A DNA stretch of 25,104 bases from Chromera velia (GCA_018398765.1 JAHBMJ010001307.1:7501-32604), one strand, 5' to 3'; positions 12,682-21,021 are shown, counted from the first letter of the stretch. Numbers and translations are program-made. Notes: generated from the sequence alone by a model not told the origin.

Positions 12682-15600
12682 CGGGATGCCCTTCTCAAAA
12701 ATTTGATCGATACTCACACAAACATAAACAGACAGACAGCACGGTAATGGATCTCGACTTGCAAGAGTGGGCATTTTTGTGTGTCCTTGTGTATTGTAGG
12801 GCGTTGCCTGCTTCATCTTGTTCTTTTAGACGTGCGAAGTAGGAAAGGTTGGCGTGTGCTTGCAGAGGAAGCGCACACACACTTTTGGGGGGTTCAGAAG
12901 GGGAAAAATGGAAGGGAGGACGAACGTCTCGATCCTGCCTGCTGACCTTAATTGCCGCCCTTCCCTTGTTGCTTGCTGACTACATGCAGACGCTCCGTTT
13001 GGAGGCGGAGGTGATGGCAACAACGAGAGGCCTTGGAGCCTCTGCTCTTGTGGTGGCGTCCGATGTCAAGCTGCCTCGTCCTGTCCTCACAAAGGCGCAG
13101 AGCCTCGTCACCCCTGACGGCGTGACAGTAGAGGTTGTGGGGACTGCGATCGGATACTCAGTGGATGAGATCACAAGACACGCGGGTCTCGGCATCACTC
13201 CCTCCCGCCTTGGATCCCGTTTTGCCGCTGGGTCTGTGCTCTCTCTGCTCTCCCCTCACCATGCGGGTGCAGCCTTCTTCAGACTTGACGTCCCTCTTGA
13301 AACCGCCAAACAGTCCGGGATCTGGATCGGGTCCATTCGCGAGGCTGCGAAGAGAGGCCTCATGTCGAAGATCACCACAGTTGCTTCCCAAATGTTCCAG
13401 GCAGACTGCTACAGGCCCACAGACGTGTCCAAGGAAATCCTCCAGACTCTGGTGGAGAGCCCCGAGAGCGGACCGGTGACGTTGGCACTGCAGAGTCCTG
13501 CACCGACAACCAGCCGCATTCCCCCCAAGGCCCCGGCCGTGGCTCTTCAAGGTGTGGCGGGCCCCGAGGGGTTCTCTCCCGTCCTGGACCCATCCCTCCG
13601 TTGCCTCCGAGAGGACAGAACGTACATCGTCGTGGGGGGAGCGAGAGGTTTCGGTCTCTACGTCGCCAAATGGCTCGCGTGCCGGGGTGCTCGGTATGTG
13701 ATGGTCTCAACAAGATCTCAGTTGGTGCCTGCAGAGCTTGCAGAGCTGGCACGAATGGAGCAGTCTGCCCCCGGTGTGACACGCTTCGTCTTCCAGGCAG
13801 CAGACGCCTCAGACAAGAAGAGCATGCAGAGAATGATGGCCAGGTGCTGCAGACTCAAGAAAGAGTACCTGGCAGGGGGAGACAAAGTCCCCGAACCAGA
13901 CATGCCCCCAGTTGCAGGAGTGATCATGAGCGCGATGGTCCTGCAGGATCAGGACTTTTTGGAATTGGAGATGGCAAAAGCTCGGAAGGTCTTGGCTCCC
14001 AAGCTCCAAGCGACTCTTCTCCTGAAGGAAATTCTGGAGAACTCCGAGTCTGCCGCTTTGGACTTTTGCGTTTTCTTCTCAAGTGTCACCGCAGTTCTGG
14101 GCAACCAGAGGCAGGCTGCGTACGGAGCGGCAAACTCCTGGATGGACACGCTGGCACACTCCGCCAACAAATTGTTCCTGCAATACTACGGCCTCGACAC
14201 TGCCGCAGGAGGGGCAGGTCAGGTGGTCAGAGAACGTCCAGTGCTCGGAAGACTCTTGTCGTTCAACTGGGGTCCGATCTCGGGTGCCGGGGTGCTGACG
14301 CGCAACAGCAAGAACGTGGCGTATCTGAAATCAATCGGGTTCGGTCTGGTGCCCGCAATTGAGTGCGTCCACTCTATGGAGGCCCTCCTTCCCTGCTCCG
14401 CTGTGGCACAAACAATGGTTGGTCAGTTGGTCTGTCTGTCCGTCTGTCGGATGGATTGTTTCCTCTTCGCTTCTCTTTCCCATCGTGTGTCTCCCTTTAC
14501 CTTCATGTTTTTTCTTTTTTACTTTCTTTTTTTTTCTTCCTTCCATCCTTCCTTTCCTCGTGTGTTGATTTCTTCTTTTTTCGTTGTCGTTCTATTTTTC
14601 TCTGTTTCTCTGGGCTTACTTGTTTTATTCTGATTTCGGAAGAGTATCGGTTCGGCAGGCGATGTGTGAACCTCCATCTCGATTCCGTTTCAGTACAGAA
14701 TTCCCTCATTTCTTCGCATAATGCACGCATGAGCAAGCACGCAGGTGGGTCACTTCGATTGGGAGCGAGTGCAGAAGAGTTTCCCCCAGATGAAGGGACT
14801 CATCGCAGAACTTTTGGCAGAAATTCAGAAGGACGACCCGGAGGCAAAGGCGGGAGGAGGGGGGAGCAACATGACTCCCAAGCAGCGACTGGATGCCGCC
14901 AAGACAACTGCGGATCGATTGGCCGTTGTGTGTGAGTATCTGGGCGTTCTCCTGAACCTTGAGGGCAAAGAGCTCGACGTGCAGCGGTCCCTCGGGGAGC
15001 TGGGAGTGGATTCTCTCACCAAGGCGATGCTCCCTGCACGCATTGAGAGGGATCTGGGGGCTGAGGTCTCTCCCTCTCTCTTCACTCGTACAGATGCCAC
15101 CATCGTACTCTGCGCAGAGGCCATCCTCAGGTCAGTCAGTCAACCAGGCAGGCAGTTAGGCGAACGTACAAGGAAAGGAAGACAAAAGAAGGCGAAAAAA
15201 AAAAGAATCAATACCCGTGCAGACCTCGAATGGAAAAGACTCTCTTGTTTCTTTCTCACTCACCGTGTTTCCGTGACTGTGCGTCTGTCTTCTCTATCTC
15301 CGCTTCGGGATTCTCTTTCTCTCTCTTTGACCTACCTCAAATTCTCTCTAGACGTTCCTGTCAAACAGACGGAGAAGAGGACCGGATCGTCCACCTCTCT
15401 ATCGGACATGCTTCATCGATCAGGAAGTGCACTGCATGTGTGTCCACGAATATCATCTGCACGTAAGCATAGACATGGATGCATGAACGTAAACAGGAAC
15501 AAATCTCTCTATCTATACGCACGTCGACCTGCATGTCTGCATGACTGTCTGCAGGAACCTGGAGTCTCAGGGGTCCAAGGGAGGGGCAGGGGGACGCCAG

Positions 15601-18600
15601 TTGCCGGATGGGATCTTCCTCATGAGGGAAGCTCCGTGCGAACGGGCCGCACTTTTCTGCTTGTCCCCAGCCCATCGCCCCGTGTTCGCCCTCGAAAACC
15701 TTGCGGCGGCCTTCGCCAAGCAGGACTCGATTTCGTTCTTCGGTGTGGGCACGGGCAATCCGTTCGAGGTCTGTCTCCGCCTCTCTCTCTCGCTCACACA
15801 CACTCTTTCTCACGCACACTCGCTCTCAATCCTGTGCTCTGGTTTCATTCGTTAATTTTTTCGTGTGCTTCGATTCCTGATTCCCTGTCTGTCTGTCTGT
15901 CCGTCTGTCTGTCTGTCTGTCTGTCTGCCTCCCTGTTTGGCTTGCCTGTCTGTCTGTGTGCCAACCTGCGAGAGAAATTCATAAGAAGACAGACTGTGCG
16001 TTGGCAGTGGTGTTTCTGTATTTCTCTGTTTCCTCTCGATGTCGAATACGCAAGGGGTCAGGGGTGTGCGTCCATGTATGTGTATGCATAGTCGTCGCTC
16101 ACTAATTCAACAAATCTCTCTGGTCCGTTTGTGTGAACAAGTGTTGCCTTGGACGGTGCACCTTCACACAGGGCCACGAAGCCATGAGATTCATGTTCAC
16201 AAGCATTTGTGCAATTTGTGTGTCTCTTCTCTCTCTCGATTGTCCTTCCTGCAGGTCGTGGTGCCTTGGGGGTCCGTGGAAGCCCTCGCGGAGGAGTACG
16301 CAGCGAAGATCCACGCAGTGCAGAGCTCTGGGCCTCTGTTCTTGGCTGGATACTCTTACGGAGGCACAGTCGCGTTCCACGTCGCGTGCGTTTTGGAGAA
16401 GACGTACAAGAGAGGGAACGACGTGAAGATGCTCGCCCAGATGGATACCTTCCCCAACGTTGGCATCGCCTATGAGCACGCTCGTGAACTCTGCAGGTGG
16501 GGGGGTGGGGTTGTCTCTTTGTCTGCCGGTCTGTCTATCTGTCTGTCTATCTGTCTTGTCTGTATGGATGGATGGATGGTTCGATGGATGGATGTATGTA
16601 TGTGTATATGTGCGTCCTAGCTTCACGTCTGCACATGGGCCAAGAATCATTTCTTTCCTGTTGTTCTGCGTTGTTTCGAGACTGCAGGCAATTGATGATG
16701 CCTCTGGCAGACCGACAGGTGAACATGCTCTCATACCAGATGGTCAGGGGACTGGCGGTCGACAAACTCAGGATGGACGTGACAGAATACGACCAGACAC
16801 TCGAGAAGCACCCGGTGAGTCACTCAGATACATCGATAGTCAGGCAGACAGGCAGGCAGGTTGCAGCGTGGACGTTCAGACTGAGCGTTGAGGAGGGAAT
16901 CGCTGCCAAGCACAAGAAACCATTTGTTTGTTTGCACACTTTCTTTTTCGTGTTTTTGGAGCGGTTTACTTGTTTGCCTGCCTTCTGTACTGCCTTGATT
17001 CGCTCGCCTTCGCTTCGTGAATTCTTGTCCTCCCGTGTTCGAATGGTTTTCTTCCATCTGCAGAATGGCGAGCTTGCCCTCAAACGTCTGCGGGGTGCGC
17101 TCGCGTCGGAGGCGGTGCGGCAGGGTCGGACGGCCCTCCTCCCAGACGTGGAGGGATTCCTGCGGTCCGTCCGGTCAGACACCATGTGCGCGTTCAAGAC
17201 CCACCTCGACTACAGACCGGGGGGGCACAGGCTGAAGTGCCCTGTGACGTACATCAAGGTGAGTGAGGTATTGAATTGTGTGCACTTTTTTTCTTTCATG
17301 ATCTCTGAGCGCATGCTGTGGAGGAGTCGAATCAGACGCACGGAGAATAATCGGGGGGTCTCTTTTTTTGAATGAGACGGAAAGAGCGAGAGGCAGGAAG
17401 GAAGGAAGGAGGAATCCGTTTTTGATGTTTTGGTCTTTTTGCGGTGCCCATTTTCCGACACCACCGTGTCTCCTTTTTGAATTTGTTTTTTCTGCAAAAT
17501 CTGTCTTCTCCGCATGTGCATGGATTGTGTTGTTCCTTCCGGCGTCATGCTGCCTATCCATCCATTCACCTATGTGCCGCCACTTCACTGTTGAACTGAA
17601 CGATGATTCTCTCTTGCTTTGCTTCCTCCCTGCTGTTGCAGGCTGCAGACCCGTCCTACTCGTTCTCCCTCGCCCTGCTTGACTCCCCCCAGTGGACTTG
17701 GGGTTCACTCTCCGGCAATAAAATGCCTCTCGACCTCTACTTCACACCCGGACACCACTACAACATCCTCGACGCGGAGAGGGCCAAGTACTGTGGGGAG
17801 ATTCTCCTCTCGGGGATTGCTCTCAGAATGCCCCTCCCTGCACCCAGAAGCGCATCCAGTCTCCTGCCTCGTTCCGCCACCTTCGTGGCACTCACAGAGA
17901 AGGCAAAGGAGACGGCTCCCGATTTCGACTTCGATCTCTGGATCCAGAGAATGGCCACAGCAGCGCAGACGGCGACAGGGGAAGAAGAGGTCAGGAGCGA
18001 GAACACAGCGGGCGGGCAGGCAGCAGACCCGTCACTAGGCACAAGTGGCGTTTCCGAATCAGACAAGGGCACGGAGAAGCTCACGGGACTGTTCCCGTCT
18101 CCCGAGTTGAGGAAGCCGCTGGCAGTGTCGATCTTCCGACGAGGATTGGCGGTTGCGCTCGTCTCCTCCAAGCCTGGCCTCAAGCGGCCCCGCACAGGCA
18201 TTCTCCGCGTCGTTCCGACGGGGGCACTGAAGAAAGCGTCGGGAGCGCAGACGAAGTTTGAGTGGGGTGTGTGCGGTTTCTTCTTTGTAGAGGAAAGGGA
18301 AGCGCAGGCAAAGGAGGCAGTTGAGAAGGGAACAGCACCCTCAAAGAGCTCGGGCGGGACGAGGGGGAAGCCAAAGTGGATTCCTCGAAACGCGTGTCAG
18401 ACGATCATCAGTGGTGAGATTGCCGTCGGTTCTCTTCCCTCGAGTACGCTGTCCACTCAGGTGAAGGGCCTCGGGGGAGAGGACAGGGTTTGCACTCTGG
18501 TGCTCGCACGGAGGGAGTATCACTTTGCGCCCCTGCAGAGGGACATACGAGGAGTCGACCTTGCCAGTGCCCTCAACGCTCTGGTGCAGTGCACTTCCGA

Positions 18601-18631
18601 CCAACTCTGGCATGTGCAGCAGTCGGGCTGA
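1..18631 (+). CDS. RND/Patched-like transporter fused to a reducing type I PKS/FAS (5'-partial, 22 exons)
   Basis: Exons, joined by me: 1-214, 683-801, 1415-1526, 1783-1904, 2417-2704, 3078-3196, 3456-4471, 4732-4871, 5227-5540, 5804-6845, 7286-7725, 8048-9764, 10047-11108, 11319-12111, 12425-12585, 12990-14417, 14745-15130, 15555-15768, 16255-16496, 16688-16814, 17064-17258, 17642-18631 (TGA). All introns are GT-AG and every phase matches; total 11,241 nt, 3,746 residues. Order: C-terminal half of an RND permease (about 1-350), linker (351-503), KS (504-935), AT (1083-1470), DH (1525-1957), KR structural half (1975-2235), ER (2236-2708), KR (2763-3030), ACP (3060-3150), TE (3175-3475), extension (3476-3746). 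Residue numbers count from the window edge. The start codon is upstream of the window. Expected role: membrane-anchored iterative synthesis of a reduced acyl or polyketide chain released by the TE. Least certain boundaries are the donors at 1905 and 2705 (GTCGG), chosen because they restore phase and family similarity. Fusion and domain order are seen in the sequence; product and transport role are inferred. Confidence 0.87.
538..672. repeat. Intron 1 microsatellites (GA)n, (GACA)n, (CTGT/TTGT)n
   Basis: The 468-base intron 215-682 has no protein-like ORF. Its right half is a compound repeat of GA, then GACA, then CTGT/TTGT units reaching close to the acceptor, which ends CTACCAG. The CTGT part may double as the polypyrimidine tract. 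Confidence 0.9.
829..945. repeat. Intron 2 (TTTC)n/(TTTG)n tract
   Basis: A TTTC run passes into a long TTTG run with occasional slippage (TTTTTG). It lies in the 613-base intron 802-1414, the longest in the gene. The rest of that intron holds no exon needed for phase: exons 683-801 and 1415-1526 join directly. Confidence 0.9.
1928..2022. repeat. Intron 4 compound (TC)n-(GC)n-(CTGT)n
   Basis: Within intron 1905-2416. A TC run, a short alternating GC block (potential Z-DNA former), GCTC units, then at least six CTGT units. The remainder of the intron is pyrimidine-rich up to the TTGCAG acceptor. Confidence 0.9.
3399..3429. repeat. Intron 6 (GT)n microsatellite
   Basis: About 15 GT dinucleotides, starting roughly 200 bases into intron 3197-3455, just ahead of the pyrimidine tract and TTTGCAG acceptor of the exon that carries the transporter-synthase junction. 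Confidence 0.95.
3535..3992 (+). other. Cytosolic linker between transporter and synthase
   Basis: This part of exon 7 encodes about 150 residues (351-503) joining TM12 to the ketosynthase. It begins with a basic juxtamembrane patch (KKANNRKK), passes through acidic, Gly/Ala-rich and Pro/Ser-rich low-complexity sequence, and ends in two short amphipathic-looking helices just before the KS start (MTQTCIVGM). There is no in-frame stop anywhere in the exon, and no ACP-type GxDS motif in the linker. It is probably a flexible tether. An unseen small intron inside it cannot be excluded but would not undo the fusion, because both domains share one reading frame. Confidence 0.8.
3993..6168 (+). other. 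Beta-ketoacyl synthase (KS) domain
   Basis: Spread over exons 7-10. The decarboxylating Claisen condensation of malonyl-ACP with the growing acyl chain is expected here. The active-site Cys684 lies in DTACSSSLVA (TGT at 4791); His820 lies in ECHGTGTPVGD (CAC at 5817) and His859 in VFNHTESAAG (CAC at 5934). The spacings of 136 and 39 residues match the KS family. Other landmarks are PQHRLLLEG, DLTGPS, FDASADGYGRGEGCG and the closing GGSSVHMAL. The usual NIGH motif before the second His reads VFNH, while the upstream Lys (GGAK) is kept. The KS-AT linker follows at about residues 936-1082 and includes a charged, Lys/Glu-rich insertion near residue 1010. Confidence 0.95.
5657..5795. repeat. Intron 9 (TA)10 and (TG)n compound microsatellite
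   Basis: Ten TA units at 5701-5720 followed by fifteen TG units and then TATG-interrupted TG sequence almost up to the acceptor at 5802-5803. Little conventional polypyrimidine tract remains: the acceptor is preceded by a GT-rich stretch ending GGGAGTTCAG. Confidence 0.95.
6608..8560 (+). other. Acyltransferase (AT) domain, malonyl-type signature
   Basis: Exons 10-12. The domain opens with VFVFGGQGSQWFGMG (Gly1088 region, codon at 6621). The nucleophile Ser1190 sits in GHSLGEVAAAH (codon at 7367), and the catalytic His1299 in CAFHSHQMD (codon at 7694), 109 residues downstream, close to normal AT spacing. The HAFH-like CAFH context, as opposed to YASH, is the classical sign of malonyl-CoA over methylmalonyl-CoA selection. 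The domain ends in the typical post-AT linker LPQWPWQRASFW at about residue 1468, which leads into DH. Substrate prediction rests on this motif only. Confidence 0.93.
6866..7018. repeat. Intron 10 (AG)n and (CATT)n repeats
   Basis: Intron 6846-7285 carries an AG run at about 6875-6901 and ATTC/CATT units at about 6992-7018; the rest is pyrimidine-rich and ends in repeated CTGC units running into the acceptor (CCTGCCTGCCTGCCTGCAG). Confidence 0.9.
8694..10278 (+). other. Dehydratase (DH) domain with a long internal insertion
   Basis: Exons 12-13. The double-hotdog dehydratase converts beta-hydroxyacyl-ACP to the enoyl product. It starts at HPLLGHP (about residue 1525). Catalytic His1559 is in WLEDHKL (CAC at 8796), followed by PATAYVE; the second catalytic residue, Asp1877, is in SLMDACLQ (GAC at 9750), and GFDYGPAF provides the YGP motif. 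His and Asp are 318 residues apart, about twice the usual distance. The excess lies between about positions 9130 and 9480 and is a Ser/Arg/Gly-rich low-complexity segment followed by sequence I do not recognise. An unspliced intron there is possible but no in-phase GT-AG pair was needed to keep the frame. Confidence 0.9.
10330..11108 (+). other. KR structural (non-catalytic) half with a charged insertion
   Basis: Exon 13 encodes the truncated Rossmann subdomain that precedes ER in reducing PKS and animal FAS. It begins at about LCYRISYKPQPF and closes with the pattern DPWGAMTWGVHRVF, equivalent to the G.....G..R.. helix that stabilises the catalytic KR half. There is no intact GxGxxG cofactor loop, as expected. 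An insertion rich in Lys and Glu (about 10800-10915, encoding ESELKEMKKKETQAEKEG and flanks) probably forms a solvent-exposed coiled helix. No methyltransferase motif was seen, so this is not a CMeT domain. Confidence 0.75.
12204..12235. repeat. Intron 14 (TC)n microsatellite
   Basis: About 15 TC units in intron 12112-12424, followed by a CA/TG-rich stretch with repeated ATAC/ATAC-like words and a T-rich tract before the CACGCAG acceptor. Confidence 0.9.
12600..12679. repeat. Intron 15 (GCGT)n, (GATTCATT)n and (GA)n
   Basis: In intron 12586-12989. The donor is followed within 20 bases by GCGT units, then GATTCACT/GATTCATT copies, then about 17 GA units (12646-12679). Confidence 0.9.
13605..14417 (+). 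other. Ketoreductase (KR) catalytic domain
   Basis: Exon 16. An SDR-type NADPH-dependent reductase acting on the beta-keto intermediate. The cofactor loop is VVGGARGFGLYVAKWLA (first Gly of the motif near residue 2769, codon at 13635), followed by the ARYVMVSTRS strand. Catalytic residues are Lys2891 (APKLQA, 14001), Ser2918 (FFSSVTAV) and Tyr2931 in AAYGAANSWMD (TAC at 14121). The Ser-Tyr spacing of 13 is canonical. The LDD motif used to predict hydroxyl stereochemistry is not present as such, so I make no stereochemical call. Confidence 0.93.
14745..15130 (+). other. Acyl carrier protein (ACP) domain
   Basis: Exon 17. The 4'-phosphopantetheine attachment Ser3119 is in ELGVDSLTKAML (TCT at 15012), preceded by DVQRSLG and followed by IERDLGAEVSPSLF, the usual helix II pattern. 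The exon also carries the end of KR (VGHFDWERV) and a short Gly-rich spacer. There is one ACP copy only, unlike the tandem ACPs of PUFA synthases. The ACP would need a phosphopantetheinyl transferase encoded elsewhere. Confidence 0.94.
15885..15955. repeat. Intron 18 (CTGT)n tract
   Basis: More than ten CTGT/CTGC units with one CCGT interruption in intron 15769-16254. The intron also opens with CT-rich and CACA-rich simple sequence; no gene-like ORF inside. Confidence 0.9.
16507..16600. repeat. Intron 19 (GTCT)n and (GGAT)n repeats
   Basis: Intron 16497-16687 opens GTGGGGGGGTGGGG, then GTCT/ATCT units and GGAT/TGTATGTATG units. Confidence 0.85.
17836..18631 (+). other. C-terminal extension after TE, PH-like pattern possible
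   Basis: The last exon runs about 265 residues past the TE. The first third is low complexity (Ser/Thr/Glu/Gln). The remainder has alternating hydrophobic strands (AVSIFRRGLAVALVSS, TGILRVVP, FEWGVCGFFFVEE, TIISGEIAVGSL), a Lys/Gly-rich loop, and ends REYHFAPLQ followed by an amphipathic helix DLASALNALVQ. The strand-rich body with a final helix and a V-L-x-R-x-Y-x-F-A stretch resembles the end of pleckstrin-homology folds, but no invariant residue settles it. If correct it would bind phosphoinositides or protein partners at the membrane. Otherwise it is an unknown domain. The TGA stop is at 18629-18631. Confidence 0.4.
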
Positions 18632-20480
18632 GCTCTCTCTCTCTCTCTAGCTGTATGTCTGACGTATTCGTGGGTGGTGAAATCGTGGAAACGAAGCTTG
18701 CTTGCTTGTTTGTTTGAGGGAAGACGGTCAACGGAGCTTGGGTCTACTGACTGACGGACTAGCCGTCAGCAGATGCTGAACCAAAGTCCGGGAAGACAAT
18801 GAAATGAATAATTGAACGAAAACGGAATGCAAAGAGAAAGAAGAAAAAACAGGGCCGGCCGGGGCCTTGTTCCTCCCTGCATTCAAGATGAAGGAAGGAA
18901 GAACGAGAGACAGACAGTCGGGAAATCAAGCAGAGGATTTCTTATCGCACTTTCTGGGGGGAGGGGAGGGGGGGAGAGATTCAAAAAGAATAAATTACAG
19001 AAGCAAGGCACGCACTGCCTGACTCTATTGACAGAATTTGAAGAGAATGGGGGGGGGGCGGTTCGATCCGGGCCTTTCTTTCTTTCTTTGAGCATTGATC
19101 GATTCATCCGTCTGAAGTTTGGAGGAGACGATCGAAGAATGGAACTTTATTTATTGTCTGTAATTAAGGGCGGGGGGGTACAAAAGAATTAAGGGCAGGA
19201 GGGAAATTCAGGTGTATGAACAAGGGATCGACTCAGTAAAAGAAAAAATCTCCTTCAGATTTGATCCATCCATCCATCCATCCATCCATTCAGAAAAGGT
19301 GGGAGGAATTAAAGATCGAAAAAGAAAGATTGCCAGGGGCCGGCCGAGGGGGGAAAGAAATGCATGCAGGAAGGGAAGGAGGGTTGCATGTGGGGAGGGA
19401 CGGCCAGATCGATACTCCAAGCAGCTGCGGGAGTCTACTTCCATTTCTTTTCTCTCTTGCGTCCATTCATTCATTCATTCATTCATTGTCAGTCATTCGG
19501 TGCTGAAGGAAGAATGGAGGTGAGAAGAAACACTTGATTGATCATCGTTCCAGCTTATTGATCGAGCCAGTTACTCGATCACTCTTCCTGTCTTTACTTG
19601 TAGTCGTTTTATTCTTCTCTTCCCTCCCCTATTCGATCGTCTGTCCTCTCCTCTTCTCTCCTTCTCTCCTCTCCTCGTCTCTATTCGCAGTTTTTTTGTC
19701 TGTTTGTTTGTCTGTCTCTGCTTCCTTTGTCTTCTCACCTGTCCTTTCGCTCTCCCTCTTGAATCTTGTCTTCATGCTCAGAAGAACAGAGCCTGTCCGC
19801 CTCCCGCACCCTTCATTCATCAACTGCCATGGACTGAAATGAGAAAGAAACAAACAAACAAAGAAAGAAAGAAGAAAACTTCACTCCTTGTTCTTCTGGA
19901 ATAGACCAACATACACCTAACAGACATGGGTGGATTGCTGTATGGGATTGTCTCTTTGTTTGTCGCGTTCTCTCCTGATCTGCTGTCTTGCTGGTCTCTG
20001 GATGAAGAAGTGACTGCTGCATCACAAATTCAATCAATCACTGTGTCGAAAACATAATTCTGCAACAACGATCCTAGCACGAATGCACGAAAAATGCACA
20101 CTCTTGCACATGTGTGCGTGCGCACCTCCGTGTCTGTCTGCGTGTATGTATGAAGCAAGTGTATTCAATGTCGACAGAGGAAAAAGAAAGAAACAAACAA
20201 ACAAAAACATGCAGAAGAGAAAAGAAGTAGCTAGAGAGGGAGACCCAAGACACATCGACTGTGTTTCTGTCGTTCTCTGTCATCTGACTTTCGTTAATTT
20301 GTTCCGCTTGCTGGACTGATCGACTGCAAATGACCGAGTGCCAGTGAGTGTGCATTGGTGTGCAGTTTTCAAGCATTGTTTGAATTTGAATGATACCTCT
20401 GGTCTTTTTGGAGACTTGTTCTTATTCGCAAACACGATTAGTCGTCGATCTCTGCACGTATGCACCATGCATGGATGTGC
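18632..20480. other. 3' flank of the fusion gene, no credible gene
   Basis: The stop is followed by CTCTCTCTCTCTCTAG and GC-neutral sequence. An AATAAA occurs at 18989-18994, but its use as a poly(A) signal in this lineage is uncertain. The stretch contains simple repeats (ATCC at about 19263-19290, ATTC at about 19460-19488, TTTG/GTCT near 19700), two GGCCGGCC-containing words near 18852 and 19338, and only short compositionally driven ORFs. I see no RNA gene. Confidence 0.7.
19263..19290. repeat. (ATCC)n microsatellite in the 3' flank
   Basis: Six consecutive ATCC units; a matching ATTC run of about six units occurs 190 bases further on at about 19462-19487. Confidence 0.9.
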
Positions 20481-20599
20481 TAGTCAAAACATCTGTAATT
20501 ATAAGGTATGATCCCTTTACTAGGGGCCTTTAGATCGCTGGCCCGTTCACATACATTTACCCTTAGATTTAGATCTAGTACCCCTAGCTAATACTCTGT

Positions 20600-20619
20600 A
20601 CTTAAGTCTAGACTTAAGT
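20600..20619. repeat. Perfect 20-bp palindrome
   Basis: ACTTAAGTCTAGACTTAAGT is its own reverse complement over all 20 bases. It lies just inside the AT-rich block near several CTAG/TTAAG words. No element ends or target duplications are obvious around it. Confidence 0.95.
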
Positions 20620-21021
20620 TCTCAACTAGGTTTTAAACCCTGGTTTTTAAACGTCTTAAAAAATGTTTATGTCTGCATGCACCGAATTATCTAGAATCTA
20701 TTCATCTTATGAAATATATATTATGTGTTTCAATAGAGATGAACAATCAAAAGTCCAGGTCCACGCTTTCCTGGACTAGCTTTTACACACACACAATCCA
20801 CATTACGCGACTTATTTCATATGTATTATGTATAAGAAAGTCTGTCAATTGCTAAAGTATTGCTACTGCTATCAGCAAGACCCTTCTTCAATGAATAGAA
20901 CTCTTTACTTGACTCAACTGATTTGCATACATAGACCAACATGCATGTAGCATGCATTCATGCATTCACTTTCACACGACTTGTGCGCTCATGAGATTGA
21001 TAGAAAAGAATATGCACGGCG

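Larger units (their letters stand above)
11319..13470 (+). other. Enoylreductase (ER)-like domain, cofactor loop degenerate
   Basis: Exons 14-16. It sits where ER belongs, between the two KR halves, and has the MDR-type layout: VEVRVIAVGL near the start, GFAEGQPVMGV for the usual G-f-xxGdxVmg segment, TVIVMG leading into the nucleotide fold, then GASALVVASDV and an RGLMSKI-like tail segment. Two anomalies argue for reduced or lost activity: the N-F-R-D-like segment after VRVIAVGL is replaced by PRRLVGL, and the NADPH loop expected as A-x-G-G-V-G reads MGQLGDTEAAL across the 12111/12425 splice junction. The splice phase is unambiguous, so the divergence is not an artefact of frame choice. It could still bind cofactor in an unusual way. 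Confidence 0.7.
15555..17835 (+). other. Thioesterase (TE) domain of the animal-FAS/type I class
   Basis: Exons 18-22. An alpha/beta-hydrolase that releases the finished chain from the ACP. Exon 18 begins with a spacer, then ALFCLSPAHRPVFALENLAAAF, the TE opening strand and helix. Nucleophile Ser3263 is in LAGYSYGGTVAFHVA (TCT at 16354). Asp3293 is in QMDTFPN, exactly 30 residues later, the same spacing as Ser2308-Asp2338 of human FAS. The base is His3455 or His3456 in PGHHYNIL (17753-17758). The lid region between Asp and His is split over three small exons, the likeliest place for small boundary errors. Confidence 0.9.

Noticed and set aside
1-18631. Two separate genes (transporter, then synthase)
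   Set aside because: No in-frame stop, no new start context and no intergenic gap between TM12 and KS; both lie in the single open exon 3456-4471.
18850-19347. Two GGCCGGCC words as an inverted or direct repeat element
   Set aside because: Similarity is limited to the 8-base core and adjacent G runs; flanks do not match.
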